A stretch of 64,000 nucleotides of DNA. Origin: CAWFQB01 sp965277875. GTDB lineage: Bacteria > Armatimonadota > Chthonomonadetes > Chthonomonadales > Chthonomonadaceae. This document shows, piece by piece, positions 33,298 to 43,125 of this stretch. Numbering within the stretch: position 1 is the first letter of the stretch; every line of letters begins with the position of its first letter. Under the pieces are notes generated by a model. The model did not search any database and was not told where the DNA came from. It saw nothing but the letters and a program-made list of their open reading frames with translations. A program made the translations under genes and the position numbers. The stretch covers positions 5,518,001-5,582,000 of the forward strand of contig CBDIDV010000002.1 of the NCBI GenBank assembly GCA_965277875.1, written 5' to 3'.

Positions 33298-35160
33298 ATG
33301 ACGCGAACGACGGCAGACAGCACAGGCAGGAATAGGACGAGACATCGGCGCGGGCAGGCGCTCGTGCCGGTGATTTTCGTGATGCTGATCCTCACTGTCG
33401 TGGGCGTAGCATTTAGCGTCGCCGCGCATCGGAGCGCGCAGGCCAGCGGCAACTTTGTCGCGCAGACACAGCGGTTTTACGCGGCGCGGGGCGCGCTGAA
33501 CTATGCCCTGAGCGCCCTGGCGCAGACCAGCGGCAACGGCAGCACGTATGGCATCGTGCCGCCCCTGCCGGATACCGACGCGAACGGATGGGCGCAGCTA
33601 GGCGACGCCTGGGTGAAAATCGAGACCATAGACACGGGCGCGTGCATCAACCTCAACACCGTGACGCAGGCGACTTTGCAGAAGATACCCGTGTTTCAAG
33701 ATAACCCCGACCTTGCCGCCGCCGTCATACAATGGCGTACCCCGCAGACCGGGCAGACCGGCGCGACCGGCGGCGCGACAACGGGTGGCACGGCCTCAAG
33801 CGCGTCTTCGAGCAGCGCATCTTCGGGAACCGACCCATACCAGAGTCTGTCGCCGCCCTACACCATCAAGGGCGCGAACTACGACTCGGTCGAGGAACTG
33901 CTCCTGGTGCAGGGCATGACGCCGACCCTGCTGTACGGGACGCCCGCCGGGACGCCCATTGTCGCGCAGGACGCGGAGAACGCCAAAGCGTCGGGAGCCA
34001 CGACAAACGGCACGACCGGCACGTCGAGTACATCGGGCATATCGAGTAAGGTAGGCAGTGCGTCGCGGGCGGCAGGCGTCAGCCGACAGGCGGCAGTTCG
34101 GCCCACAACCACAGGAGCAACGGGAACAGCGGGCGCAGGAGCCGGCGCGACCGGAACCGGAGGAGCCGGAGCGGCGGCGGCGGCGGAAGACTTTACCGAC
34201 ATCTATACCGACAGCACGACCGCGCTGGCTCAGATGTTCACCACGACATCCCGCGAACGCAATCTGGCGACGGACGGCACACTGCGCCTGAACGTCAACA
34301 CGGCCACGGCCCAGGACATGCAGACACAGTTGGGTTTGACGGCGGCGCAGGCGCAGGCCGTGATACGCTTCCGAACCGGCGGGCAGACCGGCGGACAGGC
34401 AGCCACTCCCGCGCGGCCTACCCTGCCCAACGCCCCGGCCCCCGCCGCTCCTGCCGCGCCGCGAGTCCCGGCGCGCAGTGCAGAGGCGTATGAACAGCGT
34501 TCGCGTCAGGCGGGCATGGCCGCGCCGACAGCCCCCGCCGCAGCCGGAGCAGCCGGGGCAAGGCCGCCTACGGGTGGGACAGGCGGAGCCGGCGCGACCG
34601 GGGGAGCTGGCGCAGGCGGCGCAGGCGGCGCGCAGACGACGACCTTCAAGACCATCGCCGACCTGCTGGAAACTACGGCTTTTACGCGCACCGTAATGCA
34701 GCGCGTGGCCGACCGGGTCAGCGTAGATGACAAAGCGTTCCATGAGAACGTCATCAACATCAACACCGCGCCCGCCGAGGTGCTTGCCACCGTGCCGGGA
34801 ATGACGCACACCATACTGAACGCCATCCTCACGTACCGTCAGGGCGGGCAGACGTTTCAGGATCTGGGCGATCTGTTTTCCCTACAGGACTTGCAGCGCA
34901 CCGACTTTCAGGCCATCATGGCAAGCCTGACGACCCGCGCCACAACGTACTATGTACACATCAAAGTGCGGACAGCCGCGCAGCAGGGCATTTACGCGGT
35001 CTCGGCTCTCGTGGAACTTGGCGATAACGGCCCGCACATTCTGCAATGGCGCGAAACCGAACGCGCTCCCGGCTGGTCTACCTGGATCACGCCGCCCACA
35101 TTGGCGACGCCCACCCCCGGCCAGAACCTTTCCGGCGTGACGAACGCGCCCTCCAAATAG
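33298..35160 (+). CDS. GspK-type minor pseudopilin, expanded
   Basis: A 620-residue GspK-like protein, about twice the usual length. The N-terminus RRGQALVPVIFVMLILTVVGVAFSV is the hydrophobic pilin helix without Glu5, as in GspK. The GspK core includes LNTVTQATLQKIPVFQDNPDLAAAVIQWR, YDSVEELLLVQGM and a helix-hairpin-helix NINTAPAEVLATVPGMTHTILNAILTYRQG. The extra length comes from Gly/Ala/Thr/Pro-rich linkers (about residues 155-180, 225-300 and 355-450) that separate repeated NVNTA-type modules. It would cap the pseudopilus tip. Confidence 0.85.
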   Translation: MTRTTADSTGRNRTRHRRGQALVPVIFVMLILTVVGVAFSVAAHRSAQASGNFVAQTQRFYAARGALNYALSALAQTSGNGSTYGIVPPLPDTDANGWAQLGDAWVKIETIDTGACINLNTVTQATLQKIPVFQDNPDLAAAVIQWRTPQTGQTGATGGATTGGTASSASSSSASSGTDPYQSLSPPYTIKGANYDSVEELLLVQGMTPTLLYGTPAGTPIVAQDAENAKASGATTNGTTGTSSTSGISSKVGSASRAAGVSRQAAVRPTTTGATGTAGAGAGATGTGGAGAAAAAEDFTDIYTDSTTALAQMFTTTSRERNLATDGTLRLNVNTATAQDMQTQLGLTAAQAQAVIRFRTGGQTGGQAATPARPTLPNAPAPAAPAAPRVPARSAEAYEQRSRQAGMAAPTAPAAAGAAGARPPTGGTGGAGATGGAGAGGAGGAQTTTFKTIADLLETTAFTRTVMQRVADRVSVDDKAFHENVININTAPAEVLATVPGMTHTILNAILTYRQGGQTFQDLGDLFSLQDLQRTDFQAIMASLTTRATTYYVHIKVRTAAQQGIYAVSALVELGDNGPHILQWRETERAPGWSTWITPPTLATPTPGQNLSGVTNAPSK

Positions 35161-35262
35161 TTGTTTGGTGTTTGTTGCTTGTTGTTTGTCAGGCGCGGCG
35201 TTCGCTGTGTGTTGTTTTGCATTTATTTTTCGTTTGTTTCGCGTGTTTCGCGGTTAGTCCAC
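35161..35262. repeat. Two word-repeat families between gspK and pilM
   Basis: Directly after the gspK stop comes a TTGTTTG-type tract (35161-35190) and then a TTTCGTTTGTTTCGCGTG-type tract (35229-35252). The second matches arms of the inverted repeats at 47237-47360 and 54336-54592. No complementary arm is present here. Confidence 0.7.
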
Positions 35263-35296
35263 GAATTGATTGTGATTGATTGTGAAGGAGAACAGG

Positions 35297-38110
35297 TTGC
35301 GAACCAAAGCACCCGCGCGCACAGCCGCCAATGTCGTGTCCGTTGATATCGGAGCGACCAGCGTGCGTGTCGTTGAGATGGAATTTGCCGGAACCGGCGG
35401 CGGGCGTGTCACGCGGCGCGGCGTCGCCCCCCTGCCCCCCGGATTGTGGAACGATCTTGCAGCCAACCGGGACGCCCTGAGCGCGGCCATCACGCAGGCG
35501 CTCGCGCAGGCGTCCATCGCCGCCACGTCTGTCGTGGCGTGTCTGCCGCGCCGCATGGTCACGCTGCGCTTCGTGCGCCTGCCCCACGCGCCCCCGGAAG
35601 CGATGCGGGGTATGGTGGAACTTGCCGCGCAGGAGTACGTCCTGTTTCCCATCGAAGACGTGATCCTGGACTATTATGTGCAGGTCAGCGGCGGGGATAT
35701 GGGAACCACGGACGGCGACGATATGGATACCGTCCTTCTCGCCGCCGCGCGCCGCAGCCTGATTTTAGATGTCATGGGCGCGTTCGACAAGGCCGGCCTG
35801 GAAGTGCTGCAACTAAGCGCGTCCGCGCTGGCTCTGGCCGAGATCGGGAGCAGCAGCATCGAGCCGACCGCCCTGATTGACGCGGAACCGGGCGAGCTGG
35901 ACGTGGCTATCGTGGCGGATCGACAGCTGCTGTTCACGCGCGCTTCGGCCCTGGATGTCGCCGGTTCGCGGCCCGAAGTGATCGAGCGGCGGTATGTGGA
36001 AGAGGTGGTGCGTTCGTTTACCGCGTACCAGAATGAGTTTCGCAGCCGTCCCATCGCGCACGTCCTGCTGGGCGGCGAAAGCGCGGCGGGCGCGAGCGGC
36101 GAGAGCCTGGATCGCGCCCTTGTAGACATGCTGGGCATGGAAGTGGAACTGCTTGTGCCGACCGGCCTGTCGCCGGGCGACGCGGAGGGACGCGCCTGGG
36201 CCACGGCTATCGGCATGGCGCTGCAATCCCGCATCGGCAGCATCGCGCCCATCAACCTGGTTCCCAACGAGCGGGCCGAGCGCAAAATGCAGCAGGCCAG
36301 AGGACGGCGGCAGCGGCTGATGGGACTTGTCGGCGCGGCGGGCGCGGCGGCAGTGCTGTACTTTGGCGCGCAGGCGTACAGCGCGGCGCAAAAAACGGCG
36401 GTTCTGGCCCTGCAGGAAAACAAAGACCTGGACGCCAACAAGAAGAAGCTGGCCGTCACGCAGAAGGATCACGACAAAGTCAAGGCCGTTGTGGACGACG
36501 TGAACGCAGGGCTGGACCGCAAACACCCCGGCGTGGATGTGCTGTATGCTCTTAACTCGTCTATGCCCGTGACGACCGACATCTGGCTTACGCAGATGCA
36601 GTTCGAGCGGGGCGGCGTGATAACCATACATGGCGAGACCAAACAGGCCATTCTCGCCACGCAGTTTGTGGTCGCGCTGCAAAAATCGGGCGCGTTCAGG
36701 GATGTGCGGCTGGGCTATCTGGGCGACTCGCAGGATACGCTGGCGTCGAGCGCGCCCGCTCCGGTTCCCGCCACGCCCACGGTCGCGCCGGATACCACGG
36801 CAACACTGCCGGGCGGCGCAGGGGGCGCGGCGCAGGGCGTTCCAGGAACGGCCCCGGTCGTGGTCAATGTCAACCAACTGCCGGGATCGGCCACTTTCGA
36901 CTTCGGGCGTGGGCGTGGCGGGCGGGGCGGCAATCCCCAGGTGTTTACGCCGCAGGGCGGCTTTCCGCAGGGCGGGTATCCACAAGGCGGCTTCCCGCAG
37001 GGCGGCTTCCCCAACGGCGGCAATCCGGGCTTTGCGCCCAACGGCAATGTGCCGAATGGATTTGTTCCGAATGGACAGGGCGGGTTTGTACCTGGCGGAC
37101 AGAACGGACAGCAATATAACCCGAACGGTCAAAATGGGCAGGGTTATCCGGCTCAGGGCGCGATGCCCGGCGGAAACGCCCCGAACGGCGGGCAGCAGAA
37201 CCCGCCGCAGGGCAATCCGGTTCCTCCGGTCATCATCGTGCCGGGCGGGGCAGGCAACCCCGGCGCGCGGGCCGCGCGTCCCAATGCGGACAGGCGGCAG
37301 GCGCGCGCAAGTTCGGTCGGCGCATCGGAAGGTCATCTGATTTTGGCTGGCTGGCAGGCCCCGGCAACCGGCGGCGCGGCGCAGGATAATGGCGGCAACG
37401 GCGGCAACAACGGCAACAACAATAACAATAACAATGGCGGTAACGGCAGAGGCCGGGGGCGGCGCGGCGGAAACTTCAACGGGGGCGGGGGAAACTTTAA
37501 CGGCGGCAATAACGGCGGCGGCAATTTCAACGGGCAGCAATTTGTTCCCAACGGCGCGAACGGCGGCGTTCCGGGCGCGGTCGCTCCCAACGCCGCTCCG
37601 CAGCCGGCTTCGCCCTATACTAGCGGCAGCATCTTCGGGTCGTCCGCAAACCCTGTACCCCAGACAGACCCCAATCAGGGCAATGGCGGCGGGCAGTTCG
37701 GGGGCGGTCAGTATGGCGGGGGACAGTACGGCGGCGGACGTTTTGGCCGGGGACGTTTTGGCGATAACGGCAATCCGAACTTCAATCCCAATAATCCCAA
37801 TAATCCCAATGGGGCCGTGCCGCCTATCACGACACAGCCGGGAGGCATTCAGCGCCCCAATGCCGCGCCCCGCGCCGCTCGCGCCGCTGCCGCGTCCAAG
37901 CCAAGTTCACCGAAACAAACGCTTACGAGCTTCGTCATTACCTGTCGAGTGAACACGCTGCGCAGTGACCTGGTTCCCGCCGGCGTCAAGATGCCTGCGA
38001 GCGGCGGCAACACGGGCGCGGCCCCCGCAACAAACAGCAAATCCAAGCGCAAAACAGACGGCGCGGGCGACAATGCGGACAATGGGGGCGATGATGCAGA
38101 CACTCAGTAA
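35297..38110 (+). CDS. PilM-PilN fusion with long Gly/Asn/Gln-rich region
   Basis: A 937-residue protein from the TTG at 35297, which follows AAGGAG by six bases. Residues ~12-335 are a PilM-type actin-like domain (VVSVDIGATSVRVVEMEF, CLPRRMVTLRFVRLPHAP, ALIDAEPGELDVAIV, HVLLGGESAAG). A transmembrane segment (LMGLVGAAGAAAVLYFGAQAY, ~341-361) is followed by a PilN-type coiled region and ferredoxin-like fold (to ~475). Residues ~530-870 are repeats rich in Gly, Asn, Gln, Pro and Phe, such as GGFPQGGYPQGGF and NNGNNNNNNNGGNGRGRG. A short ordered C-terminus (TLTSFVITCRVNTLRSDLVPAGVKM) follows. PilM and PilN are usually separate proteins. The fusion fixes cytoplasmic and membrane parts of the alignment complex in one chain. 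Confidence 0.85.
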   Translation: MRTKAPARTAANVVSVDIGATSVRVVEMEFAGTGGGRVTRRGVAPLPPGLWNDLAANRDALSAAITQALAQASIAATSVVACLPRRMVTLRFVRLPHAPPEAMRGMVELAAQEYVLFPIEDVILDYYVQVSGGDMGTTDGDDMDTVLLAAARRSLILDVMGAFDKAGLEVLQLSASALALAEIGSSSIEPTALIDAEPGELDVAIVADRQLLFTRASALDVAGSRPEVIERRYVEEVVRSFTAYQNEFRSRPIAHVLLGGESAAGASGESLDRALVDMLGMEVELLVPTGLSPGDAEGRAWATAIGMALQSRIGSIAPINLVPNERAERKMQQARGRRQRLMGLVGAAGAAAVLYFGAQAYSAAQKTAVLALQENKDLDANKKKLAVTQKDHDKVKAVVDDVNAGLDRKHPGVDVLYALNSSMPVTTDIWLTQMQFERGGVITIHGETKQAILATQFVVALQKSGAFRDVRLGYLGDSQDTLASSAPAPVPATPTVAPDTTATLPGGAGGAAQGVPGTAPVVVNVNQLPGSATFDFGRGRGGRGGNPQVFTPQGGFPQGGYPQGGFPQGGFPNGGNPGFAPNGNVPNGFVPNGQGGFVPGGQNGQQYNPNGQNGQGYPAQGAMPGGNAPNGGQQNPPQGNPVPPVIIVPGGAGNPGARAARPNADRRQARASSVGASEGHLILAGWQAPATGGAAQDNGGNGGNNGNNNNNNNGGNGRGRGRRGGNFNGGGGNFNGGNNGGGNFNGQQFVPNGANGGVPGAVAPNAAPQPASPYTSGSIFGSSANPVPQTDPNQGNGGGQFGGGQYGGGQYGGGRFGRGRFGDNGNPNFNPNNPNNPNGAVPPITTQPGGIQRPNAAPRAARAAAASKPSSPKQTLTSFVITCRVNTLRSDLVPAGVKMPASGGNTGAAPATNSKSKRKTDGAGDNADNGGDDADTQ

Positions 38111-38705
38111 ACGCGACCGGAACCTGCTCATCGTCATGATCTTTGTCGTCGTGGGCGCGCTGGCCCTGGTGCTGACGCCGTCCGGCAAGGGCGGGGCGGC
38201 ATCTGCGGGCAGCAAACTGCCGCTCGACGAAGCGCACCGCCAGAACATCAAGACGCGCCTGCAGGAAAAAGGGCTGGCCGAAGAGCGCAAACGCCTGCAG
38301 CCGCAGGTGGCCCGCCTGACCTACAACATGCCCGCCGAACAGCTGACCGCGCGTATTAGCGAAGACTTGTACGCGCTCGCGGATCGCGCCGGCGTACATA
38401 TCCGCGAGATCAAGCCCCTTCGTTCACGTCCGCTTCCCGACGGCAGCGTGTCCCGCGTTCCGCTCGAAGTGCGCTTCCGCGCCCCTTTTCAGCCGAACGT
38501 GATGCGCTTTCTATATTACGCGGAAGACCCTGCCAACAAAATGGTCGTGGAAAAATTTAACATCACCTCGACGGACGCCCGCATCAAATCGGTGGACGTT
38601 GACGCGCAGATCACCGTATTTACGCGCGCCGCGGCGGGAGCCAATGCGGCAGGCGCAGGACAAGGAGACCTCAGTGACAGCACGGACACGGGCAGCGGAA
38701 GCTGA
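38091..38705 (+). CDS. PilO/GspM-like inner-membrane alignment protein
   Basis: A 204-residue protein with a short cytoplasmic start, one transmembrane helix (RNLLIVMIFVVVGALALVL), a coiled-coil stretch (RQNIKTRLQEKGLAEERKRLQPQVARL) and a ferredoxin-like fold (YALADRAGVHIREIKPLRSR, PLEVRFRAPFQPNVMRFLYYAED). This matches PilO/GspM, the partner of PilN. The start overlaps the end of the PilM-PilN gene by about 20 bases; ATG at 38091 or 38094 are both possible. Confidence 0.78.
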   Translation: MMQTLSKRDRNLLIVMIFVVVGALALVLTPSGKGGAASAGSKLPLDEAHRQNIKTRLQEKGLAEERKRLQPQVARLTYNMPAEQLTARISEDLYALADRAGVHIREIKPLRSRPLPDGSVSRVPLEVRFRAPFQPNVMRFLYYAEDPANKMVVEKFNITSTDARIKSVDVDAQITVFTRAAAGANAAGAGQGDLSDSTDTGSGS

Positions 38706-39681
38706 CAACGCGCAGAGTGTAAAGGACGCCCCGCAGGCAGCGCGGCGCACACGCTCCGGCCCGAAAGGCGTTGCCGCCGCCAGCCCAAGCGCCGACGCGA
38801 CGCCATCCCTGTTCGCGCGTCCCCTGAACGGCCCCAAAGTGCTGCAAGCGGATCGCAGCGGGACAGGATACGGGCGGCAGGCGGCATGGGCGCTCGGCGG
38901 CGTGATGTTCGGCTTACTATTGGGATTGTCGCTGCCCAACGACGCGCAGAACGCGCCCGCAGGCCGCGCCGACACGACCGGCGGCGCACAGCGGCCCGCA
39001 ACTGTCCAGCCTGCCACGCCGCGCAATTCTGCTGTTCGGCCCGCCGCCAATGCAGGGCAGGCCACGCCGAGCCAGGCCATGCAGGACGACGACATACCCA
39101 CGGAAAGCCGTCGCCCAATCAATTTTTACACGCAGACAGTACGCGGCAGCCTGTTCAGCGCGCCCCTGTTGCCCGCTCCCAAAGCTCCGGTCGTGGTAGA
39201 TAATACTCCGGTGACCAGGCAGCCCATTCCCGTACCTCCTTTGCCTCTTCAATTTAATCCGCTGTCGTTCTGGTCGTACACGGGGACGGTTACGGTGGGC
39301 GATCAGACGATGGCCCTGCTGGAAAATCAGCAGAGCCACGAGGGGCAGTACGTCAAGGTGGGCGACAACTTCCTGGGCACCAAGGTGGTCAGCGTGTCCG
39401 ACCAGATGGTAACGCTGAAGTCGGGAAATAAACCCACATTGCTGGCAAAGTCCGACAACATCACCGTAACGCCCTTCGACCGCAGCGCGGCCCCGACCGG
39501 CGTACAGCAGGCCGCGCAGCAGGCGCAGCCGCAGCAGGTGACAATTCAGGTGGGCGGTCAGACCTTTGTGCCGACCGCAGCCCCCGCGCAGCCGACTGTA
39601 ACACTGCCCAACGGTGTCCAGATCACGCCGAACCAGGCCCAGCGCCGCAACCGCCGCCTGAACAACGGCTTCAACCAATAG
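38674..39681 (+). CDS. PilP/GspC-like inner-membrane linker protein
   Basis: A 335-residue protein from the GTG at 38674, preceded by AAGGAG. It overlaps the pilO-like gene by 32 bases. A basic, disordered N-terminus leads into a transmembrane helix (GRQAAWALGGVMFGLLLGLSL), a Pro/Ala-rich periplasmic linker and a compact beta domain (FWSYTGTVTVGDQTMALLENQQSHEGQYVKVGDNFLG, then VVSVSDQMVTLKSG) like the homology region of GspC/PilP that contacts the secretin. The last ~80 residues are Gln/Ala-rich. GspC fits the single helix; PilP would be a lipoprotein, and no lipobox is visible. Confidence 0.7.
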   Translation: MTARTRAAEADNAQSVKDAPQAARRTRSGPKGVAAASPSADATPSLFARPLNGPKVLQADRSGTGYGRQAAWALGGVMFGLLLGLSLPNDAQNAPAGRADTTGGAQRPATVQPATPRNSAVRPAANAGQATPSQAMQDDDIPTESRRPINFYTQTVRGSLFSAPLLPAPKAPVVVDNTPVTRQPIPVPPLPLQFNPLSFWSYTGTVTVGDQTMALLENQQSHEGQYVKVGDNFLGTKVVSVSDQMVTLKSGNKPTLLAKSDNITVTPFDRSAAPTGVQQAAQQAQPQQVTIQVGGQTFVPTAAPAQPTVTLPNGVQITPNQAQRRNRRLNNGFNQ

Positions 39682-39750
39682 ATTCGTTTTGTATGTGATA
39701 AGCCCTGATTTATGTTTGTCTATGTTTGGAGTTCGTTCAAGGAGAATGCG

Positions 39751-42700
39751 TTGATACTACAAAAATCCGGTCTGGCAGCCAGTTATGGGCGGCGGGCCTG
39801 GGGAGCGGGCCTGGCAGGGGCCGCGCTGACGACCGGCATGATGCTGGCCCACGCGCAGGATGCCACCCCCGCTGCGCCGAGCGATACGGTAAAACCGGCC
39901 ACGACGACGGCAAAGCCTGCCGCCAAAAAGAAAGTCACGACAGCGAAAAGCAAAGCCGCAGCCCGGAGCGGCAAAACCACGGCTGCAAAGCCTGCCGCAA
40001 ATGGCGGGCGCGGCACGGGCGGCGTCAGCATCGTTCCCGTGCCGGGCCAGGGCGGCGCACAGGCGCAGGGCGGCGCGGGTGGACAGCAGCAGGGACGCGG
40101 CGGCTTCGGCGGCGCACAGGGCGGCTTTGGCGGTCGTCAGGGCCGGGGCGGTTTCGGCGGCGGTCAGGGTGGATTTGGCGGTGGAAACGGCGGCTTTGCG
40201 GGCGGGCCGGTTACGAACAGCACACTGTTCCAATTCGATTTTCACGGAGCCGATGTAGACAACGTCCTGCGCTTCTTTTCCAATATATCGGGCCTGACGA
40301 TCACGAAAGACCCCGGCCTGACCGGGCCGGTCACGATCATCAACCCCCGGCAGGTGACGCGGGACGAGGCGTTCAAGATTTTGCAGTCCGTGCTGTATGT
40401 GCGCGGCTTTTCCGCCGTGCAGACCGGCAGCGTGATGCAGATCCTGCCGTTCAAGGGCGCGCGCTCCAGCACGACCGTGCTGAACCCCGGCATCAACGAG
40501 AACGGCACGACGCTCGTGGACGCGCGTAACCAGTTTATGACGCAGGTAATCCCCATCGAGAACGCCGACGCCCAGGCCCTCGCCACCGAACTCAAGGAAT
40601 TGACCAGCCCGGACGCCAGCCTTATCGGCAGCCCCGGCACGAACAGCCTGATTATCACGGACACGGCCAGCAACGTGGCGCGTTTCATCGCGCTTGTCGA
40701 GGCGCTGGACAAGTCCTCCAATCAAACTTCCCTTAAAATCTACAGCCTGCAGCGCGCCGACGCCGCCGCCATCGCGCAGTACATCAACACCGTGTACGCG
40801 CAGGCGAATCCGCAGGGCGGCGGCAATCGCGGCGGCAATCGGGGAGGCGGCTTCAATCCCGGCAACCCCGGCGGCAATCCCGGCGGCGGCGGCAATCAGG
40901 GCGGCAGTTCGCGCAGCGCGGTCACAGCCGTGGCCGACCCGACAACCAACTCGGTGCTGGTCGTGGCCTCGCCGGACAACCAGGAACGCATCGCCCGCGA
41001 CCTGATCGGGCGACTGGACGGCGACGACGCCGTGCGCCTGGAAACCGTGCCGCGCCGCATCATCTTTGCCGACGCGCAGACAGTGGCCGACCTTGTCAAC
41101 AATGTCCTTGCCAGCCAGCGGCCCAGCAGTACGGGAACGACGAACACTCCCACGTTTCAGCAGCGCGCGTTCGGCGGGGGCGGATTTGGCGGGTTCGGCG
41201 GGTTCGGCGGCGGACAGCAGCAGCAGGGTACGGGCGCGACCGACCCGTTCGGCAAGGTGGTCGCCGACCCACGCACCAATACGGTCTTGATTACGGCCAC
41301 AAAAGACCGGCTTACGCGCATCAACGATCTGATTGACAAACTGGATCAGGAAGTGCCAATCGAGCCGACGACGTTTGTGTTCCCGCTCAAGAACGCGCAG
41401 GCCCAGGACGTAGCGACGGCCCTGTCGCAGGCCTTTGGCACACAGACCACGAACGGCGGCGGCGGCACGACCTTTAACTTCGGCGGCGGCAATACCACCG
41501 CCTCCAATCCGTTCGGGCGGCAGGGGGGAGCCACGCAGCGGCGCACAGGGGGAAGCACAAACAGTGTCAACGGGCGCGGCGTCCGGGCGCAGAACATCCC
41601 CCCCGGCCCGCCTAACGCGCCTGAAAACGGCTTTGACGACGGGCAGGGCGGCATTCAGACGAACGGCGGCTCTGCGGAGCCGCAGGGCATTACGGGCGTA
41701 ATGACCGAACAGGGCTTTGTACCGACCGAAACACAAACCGGTCAGCCCGACACCGCTGCACCGCGCACACGGCAGTTTGGCGGCTTCGGCGGTCAGCAGG
41801 GGCGGGGCGGCAACAATGGCGGGCGGCAGCAAACGCTCGGCTCAAGCACCAGTCAGCAGTTTGGCCGGGGCCGCAACGGCGGCTACGCCAACCTGCTCCA
41901 ACTGCAAAACAACGTGTTTGTCACGCCTGCGCCCAACGGTGACAGCATTATCGTGACCACGCTGCCGGAGAACTACGCGGCTTTGCAGCAGATCATCGAA
42001 AGCCTGGACATCGTGCCGCGCCAGGTAATGATCGAGGTGATCGTGGCCGAGGTGACGCTTTCGGATGACCAGAAACTCGGCTTTACGCTGGGCGGCAACT
42101 TCCTCAAGCTGCTCGGTCAGCAGAACACGGCGAATGCACAGTTGAACCTGCCGGGCAGCGGCTTCGCCAACGGCTTCGATCCCCTGGCAGGCGGCGGGCA
42201 GTTCGTCATCAACGGCGGTAACTACTCTGCTGTTCTACAGGCGCTCACGACCGACAATAAAGTCCGCGTTCTGGCGACGCCGCGCGTGTTTGCGTCCAAC
42301 AACCAGCAGGCCAACCTGAACATCGCCACGCAGATCCCATTTATTCAGGGAACTACGACCACGGGCTTTTCCTCGGTCGTCAGTACGCAGATACAGACGG
42401 CCAGCATCGGGTATCAGCTGCAGGTCACGCCGCGCATCACGCGGCAGGGGCTTGTCACCATTGACGTGTCGCAGGACGCCACCGACCTGCTGCGCTTCCA
42501 GACGCTGGGTTCGGGCGCGAGCGCGAGCGTGTACCCGGTCATCAATGACCGCAGCACGGACACTTCCGTAACCATTCAGGACGGGCAGACCGTCGTGATC
42601 GGCGGCCTGATACGCAATAACCGCGCCCTGAACATCACCAAGATTCCCGTTCTGAGCGACATTCCGCTTATCGGGCAGTTCTTCCGGTCGCGCGAACTTA

Positions 42701-43101
42701 CGCACGACAAAACGGAACTGATGATCTTCATGACGCCGCATGTCGTGAACACGGTCGAGGAAGCGCGGCAGTTGTCCATACAAAACGGGGCGCCACTGAT
42801 CCGCGAGATACCCGAACTGTCTAATCAGCAGCCGAACCTGTTCCTGCCCAAGCCTCCCAAAGGCACAAAGCTGGACATGAGCAAGCTGCCCAAAGACTCG
42901 GCAGGTATCCCGTACTATCCCGGCCCCAACGGCAATACCACGGGCGCAGGCACAAAGAACCCAGCCAGCAACCTTCCCGTCGGCGGCAGCAGTCCGGGAA
43001 CCGGAAACACCGGCACGGGGACAGGAACCGGAACCGGCAGCGGAACGACAGGCGGCACGGGAACCGGCAGCGGAACGTCCGGTGGAACCAAGACGCCGTA
43101 G
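39751..43101 (+). CDS. Outer-membrane secretin (GspD/PilQ), 1116 aa
   Basis: This is the secretin channel. The TTG at 39751 follows AAGGAG by six bases and yields a normal signal peptide (AGLAGAALTTGMMLAHAQ). A Gly-rich block (~90-150) of GGFGG units precedes an N0 domain (FDFHGADVDNVLRFFSNISGLTI), then N1-N3 repeats separated by Gly/Asn-rich inserts. The secretin domain (~755-1015) has PRQVMIEVIVAEVTL, VRVLATPRVFASNNQQANL and VIGGLIRNNRALNITKIPVLSDIPLIG. The Thr/Gly-rich tail may carry a pilotin site. The repeated Gly-rich inserts make it about half as long again as usual family members. Confidence 0.92.
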   Translation: MILQKSGLAASYGRRAWGAGLAGAALTTGMMLAHAQDATPAAPSDTVKPATTTAKPAAKKKVTTAKSKAAARSGKTTAAKPAANGGRGTGGVSIVPVPGQGGAQAQGGAGGQQQGRGGFGGAQGGFGGRQGRGGFGGGQGGFGGGNGGFAGGPVTNSTLFQFDFHGADVDNVLRFFSNISGLTITKDPGLTGPVTIINPRQVTRDEAFKILQSVLYVRGFSAVQTGSVMQILPFKGARSSTTVLNPGINENGTTLVDARNQFMTQVIPIENADAQALATELKELTSPDASLIGSPGTNSLIITDTASNVARFIALVEALDKSSNQTSLKIYSLQRADAAAIAQYINTVYAQANPQGGGNRGGNRGGGFNPGNPGGNPGGGGNQGGSSRSAVTAVADPTTNSVLVVASPDNQERIARDLIGRLDGDDAVRLETVPRRIIFADAQTVADLVNNVLASQRPSSTGTTNTPTFQQRAFGGGGFGGFGGFGGGQQQQGTGATDPFGKVVADPRTNTVLITATKDRLTRINDLIDKLDQEVPIEPTTFVFPLKNAQAQDVATALSQAFGTQTTNGGGGTTFNFGGGNTTASNPFGRQGGATQRRTGGSTNSVNGRGVRAQNIPPGPPNAPENGFDDGQGGIQTNGGSAEPQGITGVMTEQGFVPTETQTGQPDTAAPRTRQFGGFGGQQGRGGNNGGRQQTLGSSTSQQFGRGRNGGYANLLQLQNNVFVTPAPNGDSIIVTTLPENYAALQQIIESLDIVPRQVMIEVIVAEVTLSDDQKLGFTLGGNFLKLLGQQNTANAQLNLPGSGFANGFDPLAGGGQFVINGGNYSAVLQALTTDNKVRVLATPRVFASNNQQANLNIATQIPFIQGTTTTGFSSVVSTQIQTASIGYQLQVTPRITRQGLVTIDVSQDATDLLRFQTLGSGASASVYPVINDRSTDTSVTIQDGQTVVIGGLIRNNRALNITKIPVLSDIPLIGQFFRSRELTHDKTELMIFMTPHVVNTVEEARQLSIQNGAPLIREIPELSNQQPNLFLPKPPKGTKLDMSKLPKDSAGIPYYPGPNGNTTGAGTKNPASNLPVGGSSPGTGNTGTGTGTGTGSGTTGGTGTGSGTSGGTKTP

Positions 43102-43125
43102 TTCAGCATCCTGATGGCGACACAT

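Noticed and set aside
36950..37800. CRISPR-like tandem repeats
   Set aside because: The repeats are short in-frame Gly/Asn/Gln codon patterns of the PilM-PilN fusion, without spacers of constant length or cas genes.
39757..41832. 691-codon open frame on the minus strand within the secretin gene
   Set aside because: It is antisense to a gene with unmistakable secretin domains and has no ribosome site; high GC leaves the opposite frame open.
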